Part shown: positions 6,867-6,930 of the stretch, piece by piece
Numbering within the stretch: the stretch's first letter is position 1
How the letters are laid out: each line of letters starts with the position of its first letter
DNA from: Deltaproteobacteria bacterium
GTDB taxonomy: Bacteria; JAUYMQ01
DNA length: 6,930 bases
Assembly: GCA_030698575.1 (NCBI GenBank)
Contig: JAUYMQ010000458.1
Location: forward strand, 1 to 6,930
Direction: 5' to 3'
Made by a program: the position numbers and the translations under genes
The notes under the pieces: model-generated
What the model was told of the DNA's origin: nothing
What the model saw: only the letters and a program-made list of their open reading frames with translations
Database searches by the model: none

Positions 6867-6879
6867 CCCCTCAGAGGGG
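6867..6879 (+). repeat. Tight inverted repeat over a possible ribosome binding site
   Basis: CCCCTC and GAGGGG flank a single A; a real hairpin would keep about four G-C pairs with a five-base loop. The right arm is the start of the GAGGGGAGG that precedes the ATG at 6887. If that ATG is used, this fold could mask its ribosome binding site. It may also be chance. Confidence 0.25.
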
Positions 6880-6886
6880 AGGCGCC

Positions 6887-6930
6887 ATGGCCAGGCCCGC
6901 TCAAAGACGGGGTGGGAAGAAGAAAGAGGT
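6887..6930 (+). CDS. Possible start of a further gene, cut by the right edge
   Basis: An ATG at 6887 follows GAGGGGAGG and opens a frame MARPAQRRGGKKKE, very rich in Arg and Lys, that stays open to the edge. A rival start, in another frame, is the ATG at 6856 with GGAGG at 6847-6851; it reads MVPTPSEGRR and is also open to the edge. About 45-75 bases are too few to decide or to name a product. The existence of two well-placed ribosome binding sites right after the barrel gene suggests some gene does begin here. Basic N-termini of this kind occur in ribosomal proteins and in cytosolic tails of membrane proteins, so it gives no identity. Confidence 0.28.
   Translation, partial: MARPAQRRGGKKKE

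Noticed and set aside
6887-6930. Start of ribosomal protein S11 (basic N-terminus after MARPA)
   Set aside because: The resemblance is only a few basic residues, and the usual neighbour S13 is absent upstream; too short to name.

Overview
The window is GC-rich DNA from a Gram-negative bacterium. The evidence is three or four consecutive genes for exported envelope proteins (two with lipobox-like signal peptides, one probable outer-membrane beta-barrel) and strong G/C bias at third codon positions. An aerobic caa3-type cytochrome oxidase plus a VAT-1-like quinone oxidoreductase would fit a deltaproteobacterial, Binatota-like or similar, possibly uncultivated, lineage. That placement is an impression from protein style, not a computed assignment. 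There are no signs of a mobile element, CRISPR array, tRNA or rRNA.

Layout. Positions 1-2365 on the minus strand hold the oxidase pair: ctaC (subunit II fused to a C-terminal cytochrome c domain, 2365 to 1352), then ctaD (subunit I, from 1279, running off the left edge). A 330-base divergent intergenic region (2366-2695) separates them from a plus-strand series. This series is a zinc-independent medium-chain reductase of the quinone oxidoreductase/VAT-1 type (2696-3718), a patatin-like phospholipase lipoprotein starting at TTG (3762-5459), a 116-residue secreted protein with a Cys-X-Cys-His motif (5467-5817), and a secreted, probably beta-barrel protein with a His-rich insertion (5907-6830). 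The last 100 bases hold one or two possible starts of another gene that runs off the right edge.

How they work together. CtaC accepts electrons from a c-type cytochrome or the bc1/ACIII complex through its own heme c and CuA. CtaD then reduces O2 and pumps protons. All classical ligands and both proton channels are visible. The plus-strand genes look like a separate transcription unit. The patatin gene and the small secreted gene are only 7 bases apart and are probably translationally coupled, and with the barrel protein they suggest an envelope or lipid-related set. The reductase is cytosolic and its link to the rest is unknown.

Novelty. The oxidase and reductase are ordinary. The least explained part is 3762-6830: a lipid-anchored patatin, a tiny CxCH secreted protein and a His-rich barrel-like protein. 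I see no proof of a new system. That trio is the best candidate for a second look. The two longest antisense or alternative-frame ORFs are high-GC shadows of ctaD and of the patatin gene.
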